Shown: positions 9,261-17,803, counted from the first letter of the stretch. The stretch is DNA of 58,694 nucleotides from Roseicyclus marinus (GCF_030163795.1 NZ_JASJOF010000013.1:1-58694); one strand, 5' to 3'. The notes: generated by a model from the letters alone, not told the origin. Numbers and translations: made by a program.

Positions 9261-10162
9261 CCGCGTTGCAGCTTGGGCGGTTCGGTCCGGCACAGCCGCA
9301 GCATCTGCGCCATGAAGGGCTTGGCCGTATCCTCGGCGCGCGTGGCCCCGTAAAGCCGCCGGGTAATGCCCTTTTCGGTCAGACGCCGGGTGACGAGCGA
9401 GGGGTGTTTGGCCGTGTCGCGCACCACCCAATCGGGCAGAACCGCCACCCCGCGCCCCGAGGCGACCAAAAGAAGGATCACAGCGGACAATTCCACCTGA
9501 CGGATCGATTTCGGCTCCACCCCCGCCGGGAACAGAAGCTGGCTGAACACATCGAGCCGCGCCCGGTCGACGGGATAGGTGATCAACGCCTGATCGGCGA
9601 AATCCTCGGCCTCGACAAAGGGTTTGGCCGCCAGCGGGTGATCGGCGGCGCAGACAAAGACAGGCTCGTAATCGAAGAGCGGCGTGAAATCGACACCCGC
9701 CAGCTTCTCCGGATCGGAGGAGACGACAAGATCAACTTCCTCGCGCATCAAGGCGGGCAGCGCTTCGAATTGCAGGCCCGGGCGGATGTCGACATCGATA
9801 TCGGCCCAACCCACGCGAAACGCCTCCAGCACCGGCAGGAGCCAGTCGAAACAGGCGTGGCATTCGATGGCGATATGCAGCCTGCCGGACTTTCCTTTGC
9901 GCAGGCTGTCGAACTCATCTTCCAGCGCCGCGATGCGCGGCAGCACATCTTCGGCAAGGCGCAACAATTTCATCCCCGCCGCCGACAGCTTCATCGGCTT
10001 GGAGCGGCGCACGAACAATTCCAGCCCCGCCTGATCCTCCAACCCCTTGATCTGGTGGGAAAGCGCGCTTTGCGTGATGTGCAGCCGGTCGGCGGCACGC
10101 GCCAGCCCACCCTCCTCGTGGATGGCCTTGATCGTGCGCAGGTGGCGAAACTCAAGATGCAT
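9257..10162 (-). CDS. metR: LysR-type regulator, MetR-like
   Basis: LysR-family transcription regulator of 301 residues. The N-terminal winged helix-turn-helix is clear (FRHLRTIKAIHEEGGLARAA, then ITQSALSHQIKGLED), followed by an effector-binding domain. Divergent placement next to metF, with palindromes between them, makes MetR (activator of methionine-pathway genes with homocysteine as co-inducer) the natural call. Start ATG 10162 (MHLEFRHLRTI) is where family similarity starts; an upstream start at 10204 would run into the control region. The downstream GDPD gene is coupled by ATGA. The specific effector is inferred from context. Confidence 0.88.
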   Translation of the reverse strand: MHLEFRHLRTIKAIHEEGGLARAADRLHITQSALSHQIKGLEDQAGLELFVRRSKPMKLSAAGMKLLRLAEDVLPRIAALEDEFDSLRKGKSGRLHIAIECHACFDWLLPVLEAFRVGWADIDVDIRPGLQFEALPALMREEVDLVVSSDPEKLAGVDFTPLFDYEPVFVCAADHPLAAKPFVEAEDFADQALITYPVDRARLDVFSQLLFPAGVEPKSIRQVELSAVILLLVASGRGVAVLPDWVVRDTAKHPSLVTRRLTEKGITRRLYGATRAEDTAKPFMAQMLRLCRTEPPKLQRG

Positions 10163-10196
10163 GTGAAACTCATATTGATCTTGAAGATTATGAATT

Positions 10197-10222
10197 TGTC
10201 GCAAGGCATAGTCTATGCGACA
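10197..10222. promoter_or_regulatory. Candidate MetR operator between metR and metF
   Basis: In the 93-nt divergent spacer, TGTCGCA (10197-10203) and TGCGACA (10216-10222) form an inverted repeat, and inside it GCATAG-T-CTATGC (10206-10218) is a perfect 13-base palindrome. A further short palindrome ATCTTGAAGAT lies nearby at 10177-10187. LysR regulators bind such dyads in the spacer between their own gene and the target. The motif differs from the enteric MetR consensus (TGAA-N5-TTCA), so the assignment rests on symmetry and position only. Confidence 0.5.
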
Positions 10223-10255
10223 TCCGATGGCGACACATCAAGGATCAGAATCGCC

Positions 10256-11128
10256 ATGTCCGTCGCTGCGCCCCGCGTTTCCTTCGAATTCTTCCCGCCC
10301 AAGTCGCTGGAGGCCTCTTTCCGGCTGTGGGATACGCTGAACGTCCTGTCGCCCTTGGCCCCGACCTTCGTGTCTGTGACCTATGGCGCGGGCGGCACGA
10401 CGCGGGCCCTGACCCATGACGCGGTCAAGACGATCCATGCCAATTACGGGGTCGAAGTCGCGGCGCATCTGACCTGCGTGGACGCGACGCGCCAAGAAAC
10501 GCTCGAGATCGCGGAAAGCTATGCCGCCGCCGGCGTGACCCAGATCGTGGCGCTCCGCGGCGACCCGCCGAAAGGTCAGGGCCGCTTCACCCCCCATGCC
10601 GAGGGTTTCGCCAATTCCATCGAATTGATCGAGGCGCTGGCCAAGACCGGCAAGTTCCACCTGCGCGTCGGCGCCTATCCCGACCCGCATCCCGAAGCGC
10701 AATCGATGCAGGATTGCGTCGATTTCCTGAAGCGCAAGATCGACGCCGGCGCCTCCTCGGCCATCACGCAGTTCTTCTTCGAGGCCGAAACCTTCTTCCG
10801 CTTCCGCGATGCCTGCGCAGCCTCTGGGATCCATGCCCCCATCATCCCCGGCATCTTGCCGATCAATTCGTGGAAGGGCGTGCGCAAATTCGCCGAAATG
10901 TGCGGCACGCCGATCCCCGCATGGCTCGACGAAGCCTTCGACAAGGCGGGCCGCGACGGGCGTGAACAGCTTCTGGCCACCGCGCTTGCGACCGAGCTTT
11001 GCAGCGACCTGATCGCGGGCGGGGTGGAGGATCTGCATTTCTACACGCTCAACGCCCCCGACCTGACCCGCGATGTCTGCGCGGCGCTGGGTGTGACCCC
11101 CAAGGTCGCGCTCTCCGAGGTGGCGTGA
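10256..11128 (+). CDS. metF: Methylenetetrahydrofolate reductase
   Basis: FAD-dependent reductase producing 5-methyl-THF for methionine synthesis. The 290-residue TIM-barrel protein shows VSFEFFPPKS with the catalytic Glu near the N-terminus, FVSVTYGAGGTTR, AHLTCVDATRQE, and the flavin region IVALRGDPPKG. Start ATG 10256 has AAGGATCAGA upstream. Divergent from metR, which probably activates it. folD and fhs, which feed the same folate pool, lie far away at 47609-50324. Confidence 0.95.
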   Translation: MSVAAPRVSFEFFPPKSLEASFRLWDTLNVLSPLAPTFVSVTYGAGGTTRALTHDAVKTIHANYGVEVAAHLTCVDATRQETLEIAESYAAAGVTQIVALRGDPPKGQGRFTPHAEGFANSIELIEALAKTGKFHLRVGAYPDPHPEAQSMQDCVDFLKRKIDAGASSAITQFFFEAETFFRFRDACAASGIHAPIIPGILPINSWKGVRKFAEMCGTPIPAWLDEAFDKAGRDGREQLLATALATELCSDLIAGGVEDLHFYTLNAPDLTRDVCAALGVTPKVALSEVA

Positions 11129-11130
11129 AG

Positions 11131-11182
11131 AGGGGGCTCTGCCCCTGCCCCCTTGGGGCTCCCCCGGGATATTTTTGAAACA
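11131..11182 (+). repeat. GC-rich intergenic repeat / terminator after metF
   Basis: Two bases after the metF stop, GGGGGC (11132-11137) can pair with GCCCCC (11147-11152), followed by a second CCCC/GGGG pairing and then CCCGGGATATTTTTGAAAC. The T-run after the stem fits a rho-independent terminator for metF. The segment CCGGGATATTT-TGAAAC recurs in inverted orientation at 12499-12516, so it belongs to a small repeat family; I recall similar sequences between genes of Roseobacter-type genomes but cannot check this here. Confidence 0.55.
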
Positions 11183-11249
11183 GAGAAGCTGGCCTCCATC
11201 ACGTTGCCCACTTGACCCCATCAGCTTCCGTCAATTGACTTGGGCCATT

Positions 11250-11266
11250 CCCTGCGCAATGCAGGG
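11250..11266 (+). promoter_or_regulatory. Leader hairpin upstream of argD
   Basis: CCCTGC (11250-11255) pairs with GCAGGG (11261-11266) across a 5-nt loop, 27 nt before the argD start. A TTGACT hexamer lies just upstream at 11235-11240 and could be a -35 element, but no convincing -10 box follows. The region could hold the argD promoter and a short leader structure; support is limited to the visible symmetry. Confidence 0.3.
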
Positions 11267-11293
11267 CCTTTCAGTCCAGTCATGGAGACGGAG

Positions 11294-12484
11294 ATGATCT
11301 CGCCTGTCCTGCCCAGCTACAACCGCGCCAAACTGTCCTTCGTGAAGGGCGAAGGCTCGTGGATGGTGGAGGCCGATGGGCGACGTTTCCTCGATTTCGC
11401 CTCCGGCATCGCGGTCATGTCCTTGGGCCACGGGCATCCGGCACTGGTCAAGGCGCTGACCGATCAGGCGAACGCGCTCTGGCACACGTCGAACCTCTAT
11501 GTCGTTCCACAACAGCAGGCGCTGGCCGAACGGCTGGTGGAGCACACTTTTGCCGACACCGTCTTTTTCTGCAATTCGGGGACCGAGGCGACGGAACTGG
11601 CCGTCAAGATGACGCGCAAATACTGGGCCGACAGCGACACGCCCGAGCGCACCACGATCCTGACCTTCGAGGGCGCGTTCCACGGCCGCTCGATCGCCGC
11701 GATTTCGGCGGCGGGATCGGAAAAGCTGACCAAGGGCTTTGGTCCGCTCCTGCCAGGTTTCCGGCAATTGCCCTTCGGCGATCACGACGCGCTCCGCGAG
11801 GCGGCCGCCGCCCCCGATGTCGGCGCGATCATGGTCGAACCGCTTCAGGGCGAGGGCGGCATCCGCACCCTGCCCGATGCCTGCCTCAAGGGCCTGCGCG
11901 ATCTCTGCGATGCACATGGGCTGCTCCTGATCTTTGACGAAATCCAGTGCGGCGTGGGTCGCACCGGGCGCCTGTTCGCGCATGAATGGGCGGGGATTGC
12001 CCCCGACATCATGATGGTCGCCAAGGGGATCGGCGGCGGCTACCCTCTCGGCGCCCTGCTTGCGACCGAAAAGGCCGCGCGCGGCATGACGGCGGGCACC
12101 CATGGCTCGACCTATGGCGGCAATCCCCTTGGCTGCGCGGTGGGCGTCGCGGTGATGGACGAAATCACGAAACCCGGCTTCCTCGAGGAGGTGCGCCAGA
12201 AAGCGGGCTTCCTGCGCCAGAAGCTCGAAGGGCTCGTCGCCGCCCATCCCGATGTCTTCGAAAGCGTGCGGGGGTCCGGCCTGATGCTTGGCCTCAAATG
12301 CCGCGCGGCCAATACCGATGTCGTCGCCGCAGGCTATGACGCGCAGGTTCTGACCGTACCGGCCGCCGACAACGTGCTGCGCATCCTGCCCGCGCTCACC
12401 ATCACCGAAGACGAGATCGCCGCAGGCATCGACCGGCTCGATGCCGCCGCCAGCGCCGTCAGCCGAAAGATCGCGGCCGCCTGA
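11294..12484 (+). CDS. argD: Acetylornithine aminotransferase
   Basis: Class III PLP aminotransferase of 396 residues, converting N-acetylglutamate semialdehyde to N-acetylornithine (it can also serve in lysine synthesis). Family features are [13 protein letters not shown] near the start, [39 protein letters not shown], and the PLP lysine in [14 protein letters not shown] near residue 250, with [14 protein letters not shown]. Start ATG 11294 ([14 protein letters not shown]) is preceded by GGAGACGGAG; an in-frame ATG at 11282 overlaps that ribosome site. argF follows 82 nt downstream, giving an argD-argF pair. Confidence 0.95.
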   Translation: MISPVLPSYNRAKLSFVKGEGSWMVEADGRRFLDFASGIAVMSLGHGHPALVKALTDQANALWHTSNLYVVPQQQALAERLVEHTFADTVFFCNSGTEATELAVKMTRKYWADSDTPERTTILTFEGAFHGRSIAAISAAGSEKLTKGFGPLLPGFRQLPFGDHDALREAAAAPDVGAIMVEPLQGEGGIRTLPDACLKGLRDLCDAHGLLLIFDEIQCGVGRTGRLFAHEWAGIAPDIMMVAKGIGGGYPLGALLATEKAARGMTAGTHGSTYGGNPLGCAVGVAVMDEITKPGFLEEVRQKAGFLRQKLEGLVAAHPDVFESVRGSGLMLGLKCRAANTDVVAAGYDAQVLTVPAADNVLRILPALTITEDEIAAGIDRLDAAASAVSRKIAAA

Positions 12485-12494
12485 TCCTTTCTTC

Positions 12495-12540
12495 GTTTCA
12501 CAAATATCCCGGGGGGTCCGGGGGGCTGGCCCCCCGGCGC
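12495..12540 (-). repeat. Inverted copy of the GC-rich intergenic repeat, between argD and argF
   Basis: GTTTCACAAATATCCCGGGG in the argD-argF spacer is the reverse complement of the metF-downstream motif at 11163-11182, with one or two differences. It is followed by the dyad CCGGGGGGC-TG-GCCCCCCGG (12518-12537). The two copies therefore flank argD in opposite orientation. In the argD transcript the hairpin lacks a following T-run, so it may modulate read-through to argF rather than terminate strictly. Confidence 0.5.
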
Positions 12541-12566
12541 CCGCCGCCAGCCGAAAGGCACCGCCG

Positions 12567-13493
12567 ATGACCCATTTCCTCGACATCAACAAGACAGCGC
12601 CTGCCGAATTGCGCGCCATGATCGACCAGGCCGCCGCGATGAAATCCGCGCGCGCGGGCAGGCCGAAGGGCGCGCCTGACGACGACCAGCCGCTTGCCGG
12701 TCGCATGGTCGCGCTGATCTTCGAGAAACCATCGACCCGCACGCGCGTCAGCTTCGACATGGGTGTGCGGCAGATGGGCGGGCAGACCATGGTCCTCACC
12801 GGCTCCGAGATGCAGCTCGGCCATGGCGAGACCATCGCCGACACCGCCCGCGTGCTCTCGCGCTATGTCGACATGATCATGCTGCGCACCTACGAGGAGG
12901 ACGTGCTGCTGGAAATGGCAGATCACGCGAGCGTTCCGGTGATCAACGGCCTGACCAACCGCACCCATCCCTGCCAGATCATGGCCGATATCCTGACCTA
13001 CGAGGAACACCGCGGCCCCATCGCGGGCAAAAAGGTCGTGTGGTGCGGTGACGGCAACAATGTCTTTGCCAGTTTCGCCCATGCCGCTGGGCAATTCGGC
13101 TTTGATCTGACTTTTGCGGGGCCCGAGCCGCTGGATCCCGAGCGCGTTTTCCTCGAGGAGGCGCGCGCCAAGGGGGCCAATGTCGAGATCATCCGCGATC
13201 CGGTCCGCGCGGTCGAAGGTGCCGATCTCGTCGTCACCGATACCTGGGTGTCGATGCATGACAGCCAGACCACCCGCGAACGCCGCCACAACCAGTTGCG
13301 CCCCTACCAGGTGAACGAGGCGCTGATGAAACATGCCAAGCCCGACGCGCTCTTCATGCATTGCCTGCCCGCGCATCGGAACGAAGAGGTGACCGATGCC
13401 GTCATGGACGGCCCGCAATCGGTCGTCTTCGACGAGGCGGAAAACCGGCTCCACGCGCAAAAGGCCGTGATGCGTTGGTGTCTCGGGGTCTGA
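12567..13493 (+). CDS. argF: Ornithine carbamoyltransferase
   Basis: Makes citrulline from ornithine and carbamoyl phosphate in arginine synthesis. The 308-residue protein has the carbamoyl-phosphate site [13 protein letters not shown] (about residues 55-67), the HPCQ box ([12 protein letters not shown]), the ornithine-site region [10 protein letters not shown] and the HCLPAHR motif close to the C-terminus. Start ATG 12567 ([12 protein letters not shown]) is the first consistent with the family; the open frame upstream crosses the intergenic repeat. A DMT transporter begins 10 nt after its stop. Confidence 0.96.
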   Translation: MTHFLDINKTAPAELRAMIDQAAAMKSARAGRPKGAPDDDQPLAGRMVALIFEKPSTRTRVSFDMGVRQMGGQTMVLTGSEMQLGHGETIADTARVLSRYVDMIMLRTYEEDVLLEMADHASVPVINGLTNRTHPCQIMADILTYEEHRGPIAGKKVVWCGDGNNVFASFAHAAGQFGFDLTFAGPEPLDPERVFLEEARAKGANVEIIRDPVRAVEGADLVVTDTWVSMHDSQTTRERRHNQLRPYQVNEALMKHAKPDALFMHCLPAHRNEEVTDAVMDGPQSVVFDEAENRLHAQKAVMRWCLGV

Positions 13494-13503
13494 CAGGGGC
13501 GCG

Positions 13504-14433
13504 ATGACCAACCTCACCCCCCAGGGGCCGATCCCGCCCGGCGCCCTGCCCCCGCCCGGTGCCGCGGCGCCCGGTCGCGCCGTGACCCTGATGATCTGCG
13601 CCACGGCTCTGCTGGCCGGAACCACGCTGATCGCCAAGGCGTTGGGAACCGGTGCCCTTGGTCCTGCGCTTCACCCGATGCAGGTCAGTTTCGGGCGGTT
13701 CCTGTTTGCCTGGATCGTGATCGTGACGACACTTGCCGTGCTGCGCCCACGCCTGACGCGCCCCGATCTGCGCGGCCATGCCGCCCGCACGCTTTGCGGC
13801 TGGTCGGGGGTGACGCTGATGTTCGCCGCCGCCGCCGCGATCCCGTTGTCGGATGCGATCGCAATCTCCTTCCTGAACCCGGTTTTCGCCATGCTGCTGG
13901 CCATTCCCCTTTTGGGTGAAAAGGTCGGGCCATGGCGCTGGCTGGCCGCGGCGATCGCGATCACGGGTGCGATGATCCTGATCCGGCCCGGCGGCACGGC
14001 GATGCAGGCTGGCGCGCTTTTGGCTTTGGGGGCGGCGCTGGCGCTGGGTCTGGAACTGATCTTCATGAAACGGCTTTCGGGACGAGAGCGGCCGCTCCAG
14101 ATCCTTGTCGTGAACAATTCGATGGGTTTGGCCATAGCCACCTGCGCGGTCGTCTGGGTCTGGCAACCGCCCACCGCGGCGCAATGGGCGGGAATGGTCG
14201 GCATCGGCGTGATCATGGCCTGCGCGCAGGGGTTTTTCATCACCGCGCTGGCCCGCGCCGACGCCAGTTTCATCACGCCTTTCTCCTATCTCACGCTGGT
14301 CTTTGCCGCGCTCTACGATGCGGCGCTCTTTGGCGTGATCCCCACAGCGTTCAGCCTTGGCGGAGCGGCGACGATCATCGCGGGGGCGGCCCTCCTCGCT
14401 TGGCGCGAGGCATTGCACCGGCGCAGGGCCTGA
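13504..14433 (+). CDS. DMT-superfamily permease (EamA domains)
   Basis: Inner-membrane protein of 309 residues with about ten hydrophobic helices arranged as two EamA repeats, the drug/metabolite transporter fold. A Pro/Gly/Ala-rich cytoplasmic leader (about residues 1-26) precedes the first helix (LMICATALLAGTTLIAKALG). Typical DMT features are IPLSDAIAISFLNPVF ending repeat one and ITPFSYLTLVFAALYDAALFG in repeat two. Substrate is unknown; many such proteins export amino acids or metabolites. The 10-nt spacing after argF suggests co-transcription, which might point to an amino-acid-related cargo, but that is speculation. Confidence 0.85.
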   Translation: MTNLTPQGPIPPGALPPPGAAAPGRAVTLMICATALLAGTTLIAKALGTGALGPALHPMQVSFGRFLFAWIVIVTTLAVLRPRLTRPDLRGHAARTLCGWSGVTLMFAAAAAIPLSDAIAISFLNPVFAMLLAIPLLGEKVGPWRWLAAAIAITGAMILIRPGGTAMQAGALLALGAALALGLELIFMKRLSGRERPLQILVVNNSMGLAIATCAVVWVWQPPTAAQWAGMVGIGVIMACAQGFFITALARADASFITPFSYLTLVFAALYDAALFGVIPTAFSLGGAATIIAGAALLAWREALHRRRA

Positions 14434-14556
14434 TACGCCGCCAACCCTTGCACCACGCCCCCACGCCTATAGAATGGGGCTTCAATTCCGGGCCGAAAGC
14501 CGCCATATGGCTGGGTCTTGGGCGGGCCGCGATGGCCGACAAAGCAGGAGACGGGC

Positions 14557-15162
14557 ATGTCCTGGACCGACGAACGGGTCGAGTTGCTGAAAAAGATGTG
14601 GACCGAGGGTCAATCGGCCAGCCAGATCGCCAAGGAGCTTGGCGGTGTGACGCGCAATGCCGTGATCGGCAAGGTGCATCGGCTTGGCCTGTCGAACCGC
14701 GCAGGCGGCGGCACGCAAGCCGCAAGTCCCGGCAAGCCCGAAGCGGCGCCCGAACCCGAGGTTGCAGCAGCCCCCAAGCCGCGCAAACCCGAACCGCGCG
14801 CTGTTCCCGCCGATCTCGACCCGCCCGAAACGGTCGCAGAACCCGAACCTGCGCCGCGTCCGTCGAATGTCACGCCGTTGCGCAAACCCATCGTGCCTGC
14901 GGGCCAACCCCTGCCGCCACAGCCCTCGGCCAATGAAATCAGCCCCGAAGCGCTGGCCAAGGTGCAGGAGGTCGAGAAATCGGCCAAGCGCATCAGCCTG
15001 ATGGAACTGACCGAGCGGACCTGCAAATGGCCCATCGGCGACCCCGCGACCGAGGATTTCTATTTCTGCGGCCTGCCCGTGCAACAGGGTAAACCCTATT
15101 GCGAGGCGCATGTCGGCGTGGCCTTCCAACCGATGTCGAGCCGCCGCGACCGGCGGCGCTGA
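14557..15162 (+). CDS. gcrA: GcrA cell-cycle regulator
   Basis: Transcription factor of the alphaproteobacterial cell cycle, which in Caulobacter binds sigma-70 and promoters methylated at GANTC. The 201-residue protein has the GcrA N-terminal helix-turn-helix (SWTDERVELLKKMWTEGQSA, then RNAVIGKVHRLGLSNR), a long Pro/Ala/Glu-rich linker, and a conserved C-terminal segment with cysteines (TCKWPIGDP, FYFCGLP, YCEAHVGVAFQP). Start ATG 14557 has AGGAG at 14546-14550. An efficient terminator follows. The presence of GcrA supports assignment to Alphaproteobacteria. Confidence 0.95.
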   Translation: MSWTDERVELLKKMWTEGQSASQIAKELGGVTRNAVIGKVHRLGLSNRAGGGTQAASPGKPEAAPEPEVAAAPKPRKPEPRAVPADLDPPETVAEPEPAPRPSNVTPLRKPIVPAGQPLPPQPSANEISPEALAKVQEVEKSAKRISLMELTERTCKWPIGDPATEDFYFCGLPVQQGKPYCEAHVGVAFQPMSSRRDRRR

Positions 15163-15183
15163 CCGCCCGCAGGAGACCAGACG

Positions 15184-15213
15184 AAAGCCCCGGCCAGATC
15201 GACCGGGGCTTTT
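15184..15213 (+). terminator. Rho-independent terminator of gcrA
   Basis: AAAGCCCCGG (15184-15193) and CCGGGGCTTT (15203-15212) form a perfect 10-bp stem with a 9-nt loop, followed by T residues. The A-run on the left arm makes it usable for the leftward gene ending at 15232 as well. Confidence 0.9.
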
Positions 15214-15231
15214 CATTATCCGGGGGGCGGC

Positions 15232-16047
15232 TCACCCCAAGGGCAGGAATGGCAGCCCCATCAGCGCCTGCACGAACAGCGCCAGCGTCAGCACCGCGTA
15301 GACCGCCGCCCCGATGCGCACCCCGCGCAGCACACCAGCGCCCCCGCGCCGGTCCAGCCACAGACCCAGAAGCGGCAGAACCTGCATCGCGTGGATCGCG
15401 GCGAAATGCGCCGGACGCAGATCACCCGTCACCCCCGACCAGCCCAGCAGCGGCAGGGTCGGCGCACCCTCGGGGTGCAGGCCCACAAAAGGCCCGCCCG
15501 TGCTGCTGAGGTATCCCGCCACGATGAAGGTCAGCACGAAGGTGCTGGCGAACCCGAGCCACACACCTTCGCGCAGGCCAACGCCCATTGCCGCCGCGCC
15601 ATCGCGCCGGGCGACCCAGCCCATGACCGCGACGCCTGCGATCAGCGATACGGCACCCACCCCCATCACCGTGTACATCGTCTCGTGAAACGGGGTCGAC
15701 AGGTTGAAATGCGACGCCTCGGCCCTTGCGGCCTGGTAGATCATGTAGGCCATCTCGACCAGGTAGGCCGCCGCCATCACCATGGCCGTCGTCCGCAACA
15801 TCCGGCCCTCGCGCCATGCCGGCGACAGCCGCGCCTCAACCAGCGCCATGGTCCAGAACAGCACGAGAAAGCTCAGCGCGAATTTCATCGGCTTCAGCCA
15901 GACCGGAACGCCGCCGATCTGGCGCGCATCGACAAATCCCCAGGCGATGGTCAGGCCCAACAAGATCGCGGAAATCACCGTGAGGACGTGGAATTGCGAC
16001 GGCTTCATGGCCGGCGTTGCGCGGACATCGGTTTCAAGAAACGACAT
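15232..16047 (-). CDS. Conserved 7-TM membrane protein, unknown function
   Basis: A 271-residue integral membrane protein with about seven hydrophobic helices (for example FHVLTVISAILLGLTIAWGF, PMKFALSFLVLFWTMALVEA, and a C-terminal AVYAVLTLALFVQALMGLP). Conserved-looking polar spots are KPMKFALS, HETMYTVMG and RPAHFAAIHAMQ, with histidines inside helices. I do not recognise a characterised family. Start ATG 16047 (MSFLETDVRATPA) overlaps the end of the upstream DUF4281-like gene by 14 nt, so the two are one transcript, probably controlled by the divergent TetR regulator. Confidence 0.75.
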   Translation of the reverse strand: MSFLETDVRATPAMKPSQFHVLTVISAILLGLTIAWGFVDARQIGGVPVWLKPMKFALSFLVLFWTMALVEARLSPAWREGRMLRTTAMVMAAAYLVEMAYMIYQAARAEASHFNLSTPFHETMYTVMGVGAVSLIAGVAVMGWVARRDGAAAMGVGLREGVWLGFASTFVLTFIVAGYLSSTGGPFVGLHPEGAPTLPLLGWSGVTGDLRPAHFAAIHAMQVLPLLGLWLDRRGGAGVLRGVRIGAAVYAVLTLALFVQALMGLPFLPLG

Positions 16048-16507
16048 GGCCAGTTCCCTCGATGGCGTGGGTATGGGTCGGGGCGACAACCGGGCGGGCC
16101 CGCAGACCCAGTTCGGTCAGCGCGGCCAGAAGGAAGCCGAGCGGGCCGAGCATGAAAATCGGGATCAGGATCGCCGCCTGCACGACGCGGCCCACGCCCA
16201 CCCTGTCCATGCGCGCGGCCATCACCGCCCCGACGAAGAGATCGAAGGCCAGGTAATGCACCCAACCCGCCAAGAGCGCCCAGTCATCCGACAATAGCGT
16301 CGCAACCGAGGCGAGGCTGTCGAACCCGCCGCCCATGCCGGAAAACCGGCTGAGGACAATCAGGCCATAGACGCCCGATAGCCCTAGGGGGATCACCCAG
16401 AGCGGGATCGCGTTAAGCCCGGGATATCCCCGCGGGCCGAGGATCAGCAGGCCCCAGCCCGCCATCGCCGTCGTGCTGGCGAGGGAAAAGAGGTCTTCTG
16501 GTGTCAT
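16034..16507 (-). CDS. DUF4281 (ABA4-like) membrane protein
   Basis: Small 157-residue membrane protein with four hydrophobic helices. The start MTPEDLFSLASTTAMAGWGLL and the region WVHYLAFDLFVGAVMAARMD resemble the DUF4281/ABA4-like family; plant ABA4 takes part in neoxanthin formation, while the role of bacterial members is unknown. ATG 16507 has GGAG about 9 nt upstream; ATG 16513 is an alternative. First gene of a two-gene leftward unit facing a TetR gene, with repeated half-sites in the spacer. Confidence 0.72.
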   Translation of the reverse strand: MTPEDLFSLASTTAMAGWGLLILGPRGYPGLNAIPLWVIPLGLSGVYGLIVLSRFSGMGGGFDSLASVATLLSDDWALLAGWVHYLAFDLFVGAVMAARMDRVGVGRVVQAAILIPIFMLGPLGFLLAALTELGLRARPVVAPTHTHAIEGTGHVVS

Positions 16508-16513
16508 CGCCAT

Positions 16514-16593
16514 ATCTCCATTGTAAATTTCCACTGGTTACATAGGAAGCGCTCCGCCTTGCAAAGTCCAGCGCAAAAATTTACATTGGAAAT
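16514..16593. promoter_or_regulatory. Candidate TetR operator region with inverted half-sites
   Basis: The 103-nt divergent spacer is much more AT-rich than its surroundings. ATCTCCATTGTAAATTT (16514-16530) and, inverted, AAATTTACATTGGAAAT (16577-16593) are two copies of one 17-base element facing each other. Between them GGTTACATAGG at 16536-16546 gives a third half-site, so TGTAA (16522-16526) and TTACA (16538-16542) form a dyad. Such symmetry is expected for a TetR dimer controlling both promoters. The copies also overlap both ribosome-binding regions. Confidence 0.6.
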
Positions 16594-16610
16594 ATGAAGG
16601 GGTTAAATAC

Positions 16611-17219
16611 TTGTCAGTAAATCGAAAAAACTATCATCACGGCGACCTGAAGCCGGCGCTGATCGCGGCCGGGCTCGACCTGCTGGAAGAGACGGGGCTC
16701 GAGTCCCTGTCGCTGCGCGCCATCGCCGCGCGCGTGGGCGTCAGCCATACGGCGCCCAAGAATCACTTCGACGGCCTGCGCGGCCTTCTGACCGCCATCG
16801 CGGCCGAGGGGTTTCGCCGCCATGCCGCCGAGATGCGACACGGCGTCGAGGATCACCCCCCCGGCAAGCCGCGCCTTCAGGCGGCTTGCGACGGCTATCT
16901 GCGTTTTGCCTTGGCCCATCCCGAATTGTTCAGGCTGATGTTCTCGAAGACCCTGTGCAACCATGACGACCCCGCGCTTCGGGCCGCTGCCTCGGGCAGC
17001 TATGAAGTGTTGCGCGGCATCGCCGCCGGTCTCGACTGGGACAAGGCCGATGCGCCCGGCGCGCCGCAGCGGACGGAATGGATGCTCTGGAGCATTGTCC
17101 ACGGCTACGCGATGCTCCTGATCGAAGGGCAGATCCCCCGCGCCCCCGACGGCAGCGCACCTTTCCCGGCCTCCGGTGTCGTGCCCGATTTCGGTTATCG
17201 CGCTGATCTTGCAGAATGA
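16611..17219 (+). CDS. TetR-family regulator with WHG-type C-terminal domain
   Basis: Transcription regulator of 202 residues. The N-terminal TetR helix-turn-helix is clear (LIAAGLDLLEETGLESLSLR, then VSHTAPKNHFDGLRGLLTAI), and the C-terminal half resembles the WHG ligand domain (LRFALAHPELFRLMFSK, WSIVHGYAMLLIEGQI). The start is TTG 16611 with AAGGGG about 8 nt upstream; the nearby ATG at 16594 is out of frame. It is divergent from the DUF4281/7-TM pair and most likely represses it and itself. The inducer is unknown. Confidence 0.88.
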   Translation: MSVNRKNYHHGDLKPALIAAGLDLLEETGLESLSLRAIAARVGVSHTAPKNHFDGLRGLLTAIAAEGFRRHAAEMRHGVEDHPPGKPRLQAACDGYLRFALAHPELFRLMFSKTLCNHDDPALRAAASGSYEVLRGIAAGLDWDKADAPGAPQRTEWMLWSIVHGYAMLLIEGQIPRAPDGSAPFPASGVVPDFGYRADLAE

Positions 17220-17295
17220 CACGGCACGAAGCACCCATAGCAGGCGTGCTGTTGTTGTCCCGTATCGGGAGGAATAGACTGAACGCGGTCGCGTC

Positions 17296-17796
17296 TCAGC
17301 GGCAGTGCCGGGCGATCTCGCGGTCGTTCAGGCCCGTCTCGACCAGCAGGCAGCGGTCGCGCGCTTCGAAGTAATAGCCGCGGGCATACCACATCACCGC
17401 CTCGTCGATATCGCCATCCGACACCAGCCACGCGCCGCGCAGGTAACGGCCCGCATAGGTCAGGTTCACCTCCGGATCGAGCAACCGTTCGGGCGGCCCC
17501 TCGAAGCCCATCGTGCCGGCGGTCTGGGGCAAGATCTGCATCAACCCGTAATAAGGCCCGTTGCGCGCATCGGCCCGGTAGTCGCTTTCGCGCTGGATCA
17601 CGCGATGCAGCAACGGCTCCGGAATGTCATGGATTTGTGCGTAGCGCTGTACCAGCGCGCGCATCTGCGGTGTCTCGCCGGGATAAAGATCGGCCGATAC
17701 AGCGCCGTCACCGGCGCCGTCGCGCCCGGCCCCGCAGGCCGCCACCGCCAGCACGGCCAGAACCGCCGCAAGACCCCTCGCACCCCACATCGTCAT
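17296..17796 (-). CDS. Lytic transglycosylase lipoprotein (SLT domain)
   Basis: A 166-residue predicted lipoprotein: signal peptide ending in the lipobox LAVAAC (Cys near residue 20), then a compact SLT fold. Catalytic Glu is in VIQRESDYRADARN, followed by the usual YYGLMQILPQTAGTMGF and the helix pairing LDPEVNLTYAGRYLRG. Expected to cleave peptidoglycan glycan strands in the periplasm. The protein is shorter than soluble Slt enzymes and is close to the minimal domain. ATG 17796 lies 7 nt after the stop of the AsmA gene, which is upstream in the same operon. Confidence 0.85.
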   Translation of the reverse strand: MTMWGARGLAAVLAVLAVAACGAGRDGAGDGAVSADLYPGETPQMRALVQRYAQIHDIPEPLLHRVIQRESDYRADARNGPYYGLMQILPQTAGTMGFEGPPERLLDPEVNLTYAGRYLRGAWLVSDGDIDEAVMWYARGYYFEARDRCLLVETGLNDREIARHCR

Positions 17797-17803
17797 TCCC
17801 CTG

